The notes below the pieces were generated by a model. That model was not told the DNA's origin and did no database searches. It saw nothing but the letters and a program-made list of their open reading frames with translations. Of a stretch of DNA of 64,000 nt, positions 34,136 to 43,292 are shown piece by piece. The stretch is from assembly GCA_037127315.1 (NCBI GenBank), contig JBBBDQ010000446.1, forward strand, positions 181,001 through 245,000, written 5' to 3'. The position numbers and the translations under genes are program-made. This DNA comes from Ascarosepion bandense. Lineage: Eukaryota; Mollusca; Cephalopoda; Sepiida; Sepiidae. Within the stretch, counting starts at the first letter, position 1. The number at the start of each line of letters is the position of its first letter.

Positions 34136-34179
<44 letters not shown>

Positions 34180-34188
34180 CGAATAGAC

Positions 34189-34232
<44 letters not shown>

Positions 34233-34241
34233 CGAATAGAC

Positions 34242-34297
<56 letters not shown>

Positions 34298-34306
34298 CGA
34301 ATAGAC

Positions 34307-34346
<40 letters not shown>

Positions 34347-34355
34347 CGAATAGAC

Positions 34356-34391
<36 letters not shown>

Positions 34392-34399
34392 GAATAGAC

Positions 34400-34435
<36 letters not shown>

Positions 34436-34547
34436 CGAATAGACATAGATAGATAGATAGATAGATAACGAATAGACATAGATAGATAGATAGATAGATA
34501 GATAACGAATAGACATAGATAGATAGATAGATAGATAACGAATAGAC

Positions 34548-34586
<39 letters not shown>

Positions 34587-34587
34587 C
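33601..34587. repeat. (GATA)n array with regular interruptions
   Basis: Nearly 1 kb of TAGA units. Interruptions are of two main kinds, ACGAATAGACA (outer parts) and TGAATAGACG (33840-34140), spaced by variable numbers of tetranucleotides. Three long Tyr-Leu-Ser-Ile frames on the minus strand are translated repeats. Confidence 0.97.
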
Positions 34588-34618
34588 TGAGAAAGGTACA
34601 CAGATCGTGAACAGATTG

Positions 34619-34649
<31 letters not shown>

Positions 34650-35140
34650 AAGCGGGCGAGAGAGAAAAAAGAGAGATCATGAACACTGATTATTGAACTG
34701 TAATGTTCCTAGTGGATGAGAAATATGAAAGAATGAAATGATTTAATCACATGCTGACCGAAGACGCTGAATGCGTGATGATGAAATGGCGGCCTTAGAA
34801 AACTGTTCGCTCACTTTGGTGTCATAGCCGAAAACTCCCTGTCCCAAATTATAATGCTTCTTACCAGGGGATGGGATTAAAACCCGTATTTTTTACCCAT
34901 TCCGTCAAAGCGGGTAACTTATTCTAATAATTTCGTTAGAGCCAACTGTACCCTAACATGAACAAATTAATAGATAAATCATAAACAAATAAATATAAAT
35001 AGTTAGCTATATATAATTTTATGCACACACACACACACATACACACACACAAACACTTATATATATAATTATTATATATAGATAATAAATATAGATAGGT
35101 AATTATATATAGATATACAGATAATTTCATAAATATACCC
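34588..35140. other. Spacer with (TA)n, (GA)n and (CA)n runs
   Basis: Includes a (GA)n run at about 34636-34675 and a (CA)n run near 35024-35050. No gene recognised. Confidence 0.45.
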
Positions 35141-35142
35141 AG

Positions 35143-35193
<51 letters not shown>

Positions 35194-35242
35194 GAAGAAA
35201 TTAAAAGATATATTCTTACATAGATCATAGAAAATAAATCGT

Positions 35243-35274
<32 letters not shown>

Positions 35275-35286
35275 AAGAGAGGAAGT

Positions 35287-35318
<32 letters not shown>

Positions 35319-35329
35319 TGAACAGACTG

Positions 35330-35374
<45 letters not shown>

Positions 35375-35448
35375 TGAACAGACTAACTGAGATAGATAGA
35401 TAGATAGATAGATAGATATGAACAGTCTAAAATAGATAGATAGATAGG

Positions 35449-35518
<70 letters not shown>

Positions 35519-35635
35519 TGACAATACAGATAGATAAATGAATAGATAATGAAGAAATTAAAAGATATATTCTTACATAGATCATAGAAAATAAATCGTT
35601 ATATGTATATATATATAAAGTGAAAGAGAGGAAGT

Positions 35636-35695
<60 letters not shown>

Positions 35696-35698
35696 TTG
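35140..35698. repeat. (GATA)n blocks with a 100-bp direct duplication
   Basis: GATA runs at 35143-35190, 35287-35320, 35332-35373, 35390-35418, 35430-35518 and 35637-35694. The block ATAATGAAGAAATTAAAAGA through GAGGAAGTGATAG occurs at about 35189-35290 and again at 35546-35640. Confidence 0.9.
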
Positions 35699-36685
35699 TT
35701 AAGGAGTTGTACTTTAAATGAACTTCTTCATTGGTTTGTAACACAAGAACGAAAAGATTATTGTAGAAGTCTTATACCTCTGAACTGAACTGATGACGTG
35801 TGGAAAAATTTTTAATTGAATAGAATGACTATATATACAAGACAACATGAAAACTTTAAATAATTGATAATTTTATTACCAAGAGAAGAAAAGAACATAA
35901 AAGACAGTTAACCCAAACCTGGGTAGATTATTAAAATGTTGCCTAGTTATAGCATCTAGTAATGCCGAATGAACCGTTTCTTGGAGCCTTTAATATATTT
36001 ATATAATGATGCATGCATTAAATACTTTGTGATTATTTGGATGCATGCTGGATCATTTCGGAATGGGGAGATGTGAAATTATCTCCCTTCGCTCTTTTTT
36101 AATTTATTAATTTTTGTTTTTTCAGAATTATATTTAAAATATAATTCTATTTAGGATTTTTCATTACTTTTTCATTTGGTTCCGCACAAAAAGTTTCTTC
36201 TTGACTCTTCTTAATAGTTTTCCTTTTCCGAAGTTGCATTTAGTAGACAGTCTTTTTAAAAATAAAATTATTTCCTTTACCATGGACGGAGCATGTACAT
36301 CTTCCCCGATTCTGAATTCTTTTCGTCGGCGGAATACGTCGTATCTTTAGCTTCACACTGTGCTTGGTATTTTCTCACATAGATTGTCATGATGTCTGTA
36401 GAGTTTCTACTCCTTTCTACAACTGCTGATATATTTTTTCACGTTCTCGCTCATCTTTGGCGCTACTATTCTGACTTCTGATTTGCTGTTGTCGTCTAAA
36501 CAGCTTTAGTCACAGATTTTAAACCTTTGGGTTCTAACCAGAGGGTTTGCTTTATCTGCTGCTGAATATCATAATTTCAGGCTAAAATTGGCATACATCA
36601 TGTCCCCTGTTACCATGAAAGAGAAAACGAATAATCCGTTGGAAATTTGTGAGCATATGGAGGTGATGCCTTCTTGTAAATATCC
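35699..36685. other. AT-rich spacer
   Basis: No gene or shared repeat recognised. Confidence 0.35.
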
Positions 36686-36688
36686 GTT

Positions 36689-36721
<33 letters not shown>

Positions 36722-36727
<6 letters not shown>

Positions 36728-37023
36728 CACTCTCACACCCTGATTGAGCACTCTGCAAGAATGCTAAACTTTGAAAAACAGTAGCTACTCTGGATTGTAC
36801 GCATCGCTCATTCAGTAATGGATTAGAGCACTCTGGCTTTTGGGTGGGTATAATGACAATATACACGGTAAAAAGCCTGCCTTCTTCTACCGAACGTCCA
36901 TAGCCCAGAGGTAGAATCGCCGACTGACACCAATTCGGTTGGGTTTCAATCCTGGGTTAAAAGCAATCGGAGTCTAACCGTACTGATGAGCTGTGATATA
37001 GCGAAATAGATCTGTCTGCAGAT

Positions 37024-37030
<7 letters not shown>
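36722..37030 (+). mobile_element. tRNA-like plus hammerhead repeat (monomer)
   Basis: (TA)n on both sides. Body CACTCTCACACCCTGATTGA, tRNA-like segment CCATAGCCCAGAGGTAGAAT (A-box-like) and GGGTTTCAATCCTGG (B-box-like), then the hammerhead: CCGTA (36978-36982), CTGATGA (36983-36989), stem II GCTGTGATATAGC, GAAA (37003-37006), stem III TAGATCTG, GTC (37014-37016) and TGCAG. Core bases are intact; stem I has one mismatch (C-A). Confidence 0.82.
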
Positions 37031-37060
<30 letters not shown>

Positions 37061-37062
<2 letters not shown>

Positions 37063-37762
37063 AGCAGTATAGCACGACGTTACTCGGGTGTAATGAAAGC
37101 TTTAAAACTAATCCCTGGTCCTGAAGCTCAGACTCTTTGAACGTTGACACGAAAGACTAAAAAGCAATAGTTGTTTCCAGTTAAAGCGAAACCGTAGACT
37201 GAAAGATAAATGAATGGATGTAAGTCAAATTTTGATTTCCTGGTATCGATATCAAATGAATTTTTTTCATCATAAATTGAATTTTGAAGGCTAAATAAGT
37301 CCTCTGAGTAAATGGTATCATGGCTGAGACTAAGAACTACAATTACAACTACGTAGAAACTAAACCCGAAGCAAAAACTAAAATAAAAGGGCTGAAAAAT
37401 TGATTTTGATCAGACCCGGTAGTATATCGGGGTATCAATTTCCAATATCGGTGTCAAATAAGTCATCCAAGTATAGAACTGCAACCTTGAAACTTCTGAA
37501 TATCGTTTCTTATGTCTTTATATATGAGTGTATCAAATTTGATTAAAATCGGCCCACTCTTTCTATAACCCGATTTTTTCGATTATCGATTTTCGAAGTT
37601 TATCGGGCGTACCTCGACACAAAACCTAGCTAAGAATACTCGGAGATGCTTTTAGTACAACTGTGCAAATTTTCAAGAAAATCGGTTCAGCCGTTTCGGT
37701 GTCTATAGGTAACGGACACACACACAGACACAAACAAAGTTCCATTTATACATAAGTTTAGA
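37061..37762 (-). mobile_element. Helitron-like element, family A
   Basis: Minus strand begins TCTAAACTTATGTATAAA, contains AACGGCTGAACCGATTTTC and the AATCGATAATCGAAAAAATC block, and ends with CACCCGAGTAACGTCGTGCT and ATACTGCTAT (CTAG changed to CTAT) before (TA)n. Longer than the 55.3 kb copy because of extra internal sequence. Confidence 0.68.
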
Positions 37763-38055
37763 TTAGATTAGATAGAAATATACTACAAATAAAATAATGT
37801 AGTGGTTCAATTTACGTGCCTGTTTAGAGATTGTATCTCTGGTACTAACAATAAACCCACAATAAACCCACGCTCTCCCGTAAACTTACCTGCCACTTTT
37901 CTGGTCGGAGTTCAATCAAACAACATTTCTTAAAAAAACATAGCCATGTAGTTAATATTAGACAGATTTTAGTCGATAATACAATAATATTCACTCATAG
38001 ACACAGTAAAATTAACGTTCAGATATTGGAGCTCATCTACATTAAATCGAAACAA
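37763..38055. other. AT-rich spacer
   Basis: Nothing recognised. Confidence 0.35.
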
Positions 38056-38059
38056 TACA

Positions 38060-38478
38060 CACTTGATCACTGGTGCCCCCTAGGTACGAAATGGCACGAG
38101 ATACTAGACTAGTAACTAGGTCCCACCCTTTTATAGTGAAACAGATGAAATGTAACCGCAATTTCTACTCCAATAGTTTCTTTTCTCGCACTTCCCGCCT
38201 GTGGAATTCGCTTCCACATGCTTGATTCCCCGACGGTTACAATCTCCAGGTGTTTAAACTTAAGGTCAATAGATACCTCCTAGCACACTAACTCGCTTCC
38301 ATTCTCTCAAACACTCTTCCCACCTACCCAACCTTGATCCTCTGTATCAACAACCGTCTATCACTCTCCTTCTGACATTTCCTCTATTTAACCACTCTTT
38401 CTCTTCACCTTCACTCATGTAACCGCTTGCGCAATATTGGCAGTGGAATGCCTTGCTTGGGGGTGAAATGATAAAAAA
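38060..38478 (+). pseudogene. LINE C-terminus and 3' UTR (CR1/Jockey-like)
   Basis: TGGTGCCCCCTAGGTACGAA begins the PPKYE-like region; CGCACTTCCCGCCTGTGGAA corresponds to the SRLWNSLP area; the UTR ends with CCTTGCTTGGGGGTGAAATG and an A-run at 38478. Frame broken. Confidence 0.75.
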
Positions 38479-38554
38479 AAACATTTTAATCTTGTCACAA
38501 CACATTACATTGCAATTAGGCATATATTTCTGTTGACATTTTGTTTGATGTTTC

Positions 38555-38605
38555 CATTTACACTGATGAACTGTGATACAGCAAAACAGGCTTGTATGTA
38601 GATTA

Positions 38606-38615
<10 letters not shown>
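38555..38615 (+). mobile_element. Hammerhead-repeat fragment
   Basis: CTGATGA (38563-38569), ACTGTGATACAGC, then AAAAC in place of GAAAC, ending at a (TA)n tract. The changed G of the GAAA box should abolish activity. Confidence 0.65.
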
Positions 38616-38639
<24 letters not shown>

Positions 38640-38640
<1 letters not shown>

Positions 38641-39010
38641 GGAAAGAGGACCCAAGTTTTAATAGTTTTGAGTTCCCTGGCATTTATTTTTTTAAAGTGC
38701 TCAATACAATAAATATTGTAGAGCATATTTTAATTATATCATTAAACTTGCTATACAATTAAAAATTAAAAATGCCTTTCCACACGGATATTTTTGTTTC
38801 AAGATTTCTAACTCGTCATCAGGCAATAGTCGTGAAAATGATTTTCATTTAAATACAAGAAAAAATAGGTTTGTTATTCATAGATGTGGGAAGAAGAATT
38901 TTTATGTGCGCGTTCCATTTAACCAATCAGAATAGAGATTCCCTTTAAAATTTGAAAAGTAGCTTCTATTTTCAGGGAATACACGCTTTCTTCCTTCACC
39001 TTTAACGGTT
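38640..39010 (-). repeat. Penelope-type or hammerhead-like repeat, copy 1
   Basis: Homologous to 53920-54180 (TGATTTTCATTT, CTTGTTATTTAT-like and ACTTTAAATT-like blocks in the same order). Minus strand shows GCCTGATGA (TCATCAG at 38816-38822 on plus), a short hairpin CGAG...CTTG, and GAAAC (GAAA complement 38797-38800). Stems I and III are not convincing. Confidence 0.5.
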
Positions 39011-39163
39011 AAAATGTCAAATTAAATTTATTTTATTTTATTTTATTTTTTATTACGCTCTCTAGAATTGCTTGATAACGAGATAAAAATCAGACATTTC
39101 CGTGTCGCAATCTATTTTTAATTGTATACCAAATTTAATTATATATATATATATATATATATA

Positions 39164-40080
39164 CTAGCATCATAGCCCGGTTTTGCCCGTGCAAACATTT
39201 TTTAATTAGATTATTAATGCATCGTGTTGCGATTTCAGAGCGCTTCTAGTCGCCGCCTCACTTTAAATCTCAGTTATATAAAAAAAAAAAATAATTATAT
39301 AAAATATTGTTGTTTAAAAATTGTTAAAAACTTCCATTAAAAAATCTATTTTTTTTTTGTTTTGCGTAAACGTGAGTTGATGTTTCGTGTGACATTGTGA
39401 AAAACATTCCGTTTGTTTGTGTTTCAAAATTACGGGGGGAAAACATTTACATTCTTTGTTGACAAAATGAATTTTCAGAAATTTTCGAAGAATATTTAAA
39501 AATGTAAAAATTTAATTTTAGAGGAAAAAGTTACATTGATGTCACACGAAATACAGACAGTGGATTTCCTGCATTAAATTTGTAGCGAAAAAAAAGCTCT
39601 TTTTAATTTTATTTTGTGAAGTATGAAATATTAAATCTTAAAAAAAAAAGACTTAAATTATTAATTTAACCATTGGCAATTTTTTTTTTTACATATTTTG
39701 TTTTTGTTCGAAAAAACACTTTTTTAAAAACTATTTCTTTTGTTTCAAAATTACGGGGAAAAATATTTACATGTTTTTGTTGACCAAATGAATTTTTAAA
39801 AGGTTGGAATAAAAATTAAATATAAAGGCTCATTTTTTTAGTCGCGTTTGACACTTGTGATTTTATTTCTGTGACGTAATCTAGCAACCATCTTATATCT
39901 TAGATGTTTTACAGAGCAAATGTAATGAATCGGGTCCATTGGCCAAAAAAGTGCGAAAGAGAAAATTGATGTGTCGACCCGGCTTCCCTGTAGATGTGTG
40001 TCCCTAGAAAATTTGAATGGCGTAGCTTAAAAAATGTAGGCGTTCATAGATTACAGTCACACACAGACTCATAGATTGCT
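39164..40080 (-). mobile_element. Helitron-like repeat, family B
   Basis: Inverted relative of 18552-19297. On the minus strand it ends with ACGGGCAAAACCGGGCTATG and ATGCTAG, directly followed by TATATA, fitting the hairpin plus CTAG terminus of Helitrons inserted before T. Interior has two diverged half-repeats around GTTTCAAAATTACGGGG. Confidence 0.6.
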
Positions 40081-40090
40081 ATATATATAT

Positions 40091-40640
40091 AGTCATCCGC
40101 AGACAGATCTGTTTCGCTGTGTCACAGCTTATCAGCACGGTTAGACTTCGAATGCCTTTTAACCCAGGATTGAAACCCGACCGAATTGGTGTCAGTCGGC
40201 GATTCTACCTCTCGGCTATGGGCGCTCGGTAAAAGAGGGCAGACTTTTTTGCGCGTATATTATCATTATAAATGCCCACTAGACAGAGTGCTCTAATTCA
40301 TTATTAAATGAACGATGCGTAGATGCCAGAGTAGCTATTGTTTTTCAAAGTCTCCCGTTCTTCCAGAGTGCTCAATCAGGGTGTGAGAGCGTAAATAGTC
40401 ATCCGCAGACAGATCTGTTTCGCTGAATCACAGCTCATCAGCACGGATAGACTCCGATTGCCTTTTAACCATGTTTGAAACCCGACCTAATTGCCGTCAA
40501 TCAGCGATTCTACCTCCGGGCTAAGGGCGCTCGGTAGAAGGAGGCAGACTTTTTAGCGCGTATATTATCATTATACATGCCCAATAGCCAGAGTGCTCTA
40601 ATTCATTATTGAATGAGCGATGCGTACATATATAGTTAAA
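40091..40640 (-). mobile_element. Head-to-tail dimer of the tRNA-like plus hammerhead repeat
   Basis: Two units in the same orientation, with period 306 bp (AGTCATCCGC at 40091 and 40397). Each unit has a hammerhead, a tRNA-like A/B-box segment (ATCGCCGACTGACACC-like, GGGTTTCAATCCTGG-like) and a body ending GCTCTCACACCCTGATTGAG. The hammerhead at 40403-40446 has an intact core; the one at 40097-40140 has CTGATAA, one base off. The second body is cut near 40625. Confidence 0.85.
40403..40446 (-). ncRNA. Hammerhead ribozyme motif, type I, apparently intact
   Basis: Minus strand 5' to 3': stem I strand CCGTG, core CTGATGA, stem II GCTG with loop TGATT and CAGC, core GAAA, stem III CAG/CTG beside the A-U pair, cleavage triplet GTC, stem I strand TGCGG. 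Stem I is 5 pairs including G-U. The stem III loop is only two bases, as in minimal type-I hammerheads that work best as dimers. Confidence 0.82.
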
Positions 40641-40936
40641 TAGTGGCTGTTCGAAAAAATAGTCCGAAAAAAAGTTGTCAATCCACACCCAACACACACA
40701 AAAAAAAACTAACAGTGTATAGTAACATCTAGTACTGGTCTATACGTATTGTCATACTGTTAAACGCCAATAAAGGTTAAAGATTAGTGATGTTTGCACG
40801 TTTGCAAGGGTTTACAGTTGATTAGGCTTTTGAATTATCTGTGAATATAACTACCGGTGGATTTCTTTGCAATAGCATTTTAGACAAACCACCGAGCATG
40901 AAACAGGCTGAAAATATGTAAGTCAAATAAACTTAT

Positions 40937-40981
<45 letters not shown>

Positions 40982-40985
40982 AATT
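40641..40985. other. Spacer with (TA)n tract
   Basis: TA run at about 40942-40978. No gene recognised. Confidence 0.45.
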
Positions 40986-41729
40986 GTGTGTATTTTGGCA
41001 GCATTTTTTCATTAATGCAGGTTTCATTGAATAATATAGACAAGTTCTGTCTATTAATTTTGTGTAGGATCCGTTCATACCGTCTGATATACTTGATGGT
41101 GGTATCGTTGAAAGACAACAAAAAATCACAGTAATTGTTGATTTTTTTTATCGGGTCTAAGCTTTCGGCTCACATAAGCCATTATCAAAGAGTAAATATT
41201 AACACACAGTAAACATAGAACATTTAAGCTAGTATGTACGTGTTATCAACGAGCGTTTTTCTCAGAAGTGTGCGTTGATAACACGTACATACTCAAACAA
41301 GAAAATAATAAACAGAAACTAAAAATCTTCGAAGCAATCTACATTAAACAATTTAAACCTGGTTTGAATACAATCAATTTTGATATTTCCAATAACGTAC
41401 TCAAATGCCTGTAATCGGATCAGGGACCACAACGCCACTATTTTGTCACTGTCTTCGGCCATCCGCCACGGTAGGGATGGACTTATATTTTCAATTTAAT
41501 TCTATTTATTGTTAATAGCTTAAATGTTCTATGTTTACTGTGTGTTAATATTTACTCTTTGATAATGGCTTATGTGAGCCGAAAGCTTAGTCCCGATAAA
41601 AAAATCAACAATTACTGTGATTTTTTGTTGTCTTTCAACGATATCACCATCAAGTATATCAGACGGTATGAACGGATCCTACACAAAATTAACAGACAGA
41701 ACTTGTCTATATTATTCAATGAAACCTGC

Positions 41730-41734
<5 letters not shown>
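40985..41734 (+). mobile_element. Penelope-like element remnant with inverted terminal repeats
   Basis: Arms 40985-41231 and 41517-41734 are inverted to each other (CATTAATGCAGGTTTCATTG against CAATGAAACCTGCATTAAT; TCGGCTCACATAAGCCATTA against TAATGGCTTATGTGAGCCGA). Between them lies the tail of a GIY-YIG nuclease frame. Inverted or direct pseudo-LTRs and a GIY-YIG C-terminus are features of Penelope-like elements. Reverse transcriptase sequence is absent. Confidence 0.72.
41250..41414 (+). pseudogene. GIY-YIG endonuclease C-terminal fragment
   Basis: Frame ending at TAA 41412-41414 reads ...VDNTYILKQENNKQKL, KIFEAIYIKQFKPGLNT, NFDISNNVLKCL. The E-A-I-x-I-K-x-F-K-P-x-L-N string is typical of the end of Penelope-like GIY-YIG nucleases, where the Glu is the metal-binding residue. 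Only about 55 residues remain; the GIY and YIG strands and the RT are missing. The 5' side is cut at the left arm of a 20-bp palindrome (41232-41251 and 41273-41292). Confidence 0.7.

Positions 41735-41792
<58 letters not shown>
41735..41792. repeat. (TA)n microsatellite
   Basis: About 29 TA units joining two Penelope-like terminal repeats. Confidence 0.95.
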
Positions 41793-41794
<2 letters not shown>

Positions 41795-42010
41795 TTTCAT
41801 TAAATTGAAATGCGAGGTATTATCATTAAGTTTTTTTATATAATTTTTCATGTGATCGCATAGTTTTTTCTTTTCAGAAATCAAATTATATAAGAATTGC
41901 CCAAAGCTTTTGTACTTTCGAGCGCTTTCGGCTATACTTTTAGCCATTATCAAGAATTAATTTGCTTTTAAAAAACATGCGGAAAGTTTATGCATATAGA
42001 GTCTTGAGTC
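41793..42010 (-). repeat. Penelope-like terminal repeat
   Basis: Minus strand contains CTTGATAATGGCTAAAAGTA and AGCCGAAAGCGCTCGAAAG, then a tail ending AATGAAACCTA at the TA tract, parallel to the arm at 41517-41734. Confidence 0.55.
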
Positions 42011-42145
42011 CTAAAAAGAAAATGTTATGCGAACACATGAAAACTTATATAAAAACTTAATGATAATACGTTGTCTGTCATTTTTAATGAAACCTGTATA
42101 AAAGAGACATTGTTACCAAATACATATTATATATATATATTACGG
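42011..42145 (+). repeat. Penelope-like 3' tail fragment
   Basis: ACACATGAAAACTTATATAA, TTAATGATAATAC and TTTAATGAAACCTGTAT repeat the tail of the neighbouring minus-strand copy, in opposite orientation, ending near (TA)n. Confidence 0.5.
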
Positions 42146-42304
42146 ACTCTCTCATCGATTTCGTCGTATGAGTTTCTAAATCAATTACACTGCCACACAA
42201 AGAATTGTTTTCAGTGGTGAAGGCTTGTGTAGCACCATCCACAATTTTTGGAAATACTGACAACAAACAATCAGTGCAGAAGTTCGCCACGGATCGCAGA
42301 CCTC

Positions 42305-42412
42305 AGTTATTTAACCCATAACTTTAGGAAAAGGACGTATTAATACCTTTCCCAAGGTTACCAGCGCGTAAGTGAATGCAGAGTCTCCGACTGGAATTGG
42401 AACTCGGCTCAC
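42305..42412 (-). mobile_element. tRNA-derived SINE (family A), head fragment
   Basis: TTATTTAACCCATAACTT, TACCTTTCCCAAGG, GCGTAAGTGAATGCA and GGAATTGGAACTCGGCTC in the order of a minus-strand family A head. Confidence 0.7.
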
Positions 42413-42419
42413 ACTCACT

Positions 42420-42436
42420 CACCCCAACACACACAC

Positions 42437-42500
<64 letters not shown>
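42420..42500. repeat. (CA)n, (CATA)n, (TA)n compound microsatellite
   Basis: Three simple repeats in succession, bordering the second hammerhead family. Confidence 0.92.
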
Positions 42501-42505
<5 letters not shown>

Positions 42506-42861
42506 AGTGAATTCAGAAGGAAGAAGAAATTCTTACAACGTCCAAAACATTAATTTAAAACAGTGCTCGATATATAATATATAGAGCTGTGAATAAAAAC
42601 TTACAACTGTCTAGAAATCAAAGACATTCATTAATCAACCACTTAAAAAACACCCTCTCCAAAATTTCCAACGGTTAGAGACTTATTACTCTCTCACTAA
42701 CCCCCACCATCACCACTAACACAACTAAATAAATATAAAGAAAGAGGATTTCCATTACTTTACACACCGCCTGATGAGACATTGAAGTTACAATGTCGAA
42801 ACGAACGTACCTTTGTAGCGGATATATATAGAATAATTATGTACATGTTCTAAAATATAAT

Positions 42862-42868
<7 letters not shown>
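42501..42868 (+). mobile_element. Hammerhead repeat, family 2
   Basis: Element of about 370 bp between (TA)n tracts, starting ATCCGAGTGAATTCAGAAGG and ending TCTAAAATATAATTTATA. A hammerhead sits near its 3' end. An inverted, internally deleted copy without the hammerhead is at 51858-52007, which confirms the element ends. No tRNA-like promoter boxes are evident, unlike the other family. Confidence 0.75.
42767..42821 (+). ncRNA. Hammerhead ribozyme motif, type I, all core elements intact
   Basis: Stem I CCGC (42767-42770) pairs GCGG (42818-42821). Core CTGATGA 42771-42777. Stem II GACATTG (42778-42784) pairs CAATGTC (42791-42797), 7 perfect pairs with loop AAGTTA. Core GAAA 42798-42801. Stem III is A801-U816, C802-G815, G803-U814, A804-U813 and A805-U812 (positions 428xx), with loop CGTACC. 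Cleavage would fall after A 42817 (GUA triplet). Every invariant base of the hammerhead core is present. Confidence 0.88.
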
Positions 42869-42870
<2 letters not shown>

Positions 42871-42906
<36 letters not shown>

Positions 42907-43005
42907 GATTGCAACGGAATTAGGTTCTGTTTGTTCGTGGGTTTTTTTAAGGTTTATTTTAGTATAAATTTACGGCCTACATACTTACAGAGTCTGTTTA
43001 GTTAT

Positions 43006-43060
<55 letters not shown>

Positions 43061-43225
43061 AAAGCAAAAAGAATACTTAACTTATCCGGCGCGTTTCGTC
43101 CTCTGGAGCTTCGAATAAAATAATTTTTTCCAATTTCTTTATTCATATTGTCCTTATGCAGAGATATTTTTAGTTATATGTGAAATTTCTCTCTCTCTCT
43201 CTCTCTCTTTCTCTTTCTCTCTTTG

Positions 43226-43256
<31 letters not shown>

Positions 43257-43292
43257 CTCACACACACACAAACGTGTGTGTGTGTGTTTATT

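Noticed and set aside
33449..34686. Three overlapping minus-strand frames of about 330-366 residues rich in Tyr-Leu-Ser-Ile
   Set aside because: They are translations of the GATA tetranucleotide in three frames; no start context, domain or composition of a real protein.
41559..41953. Overlapping frames with Ile-Tyr repeats next to the Penelope-like arms
   Set aside because: They run through a (TA)n tract and through inverted terminal repeats; no protein domain apart from the GIY-YIG tail in another position.
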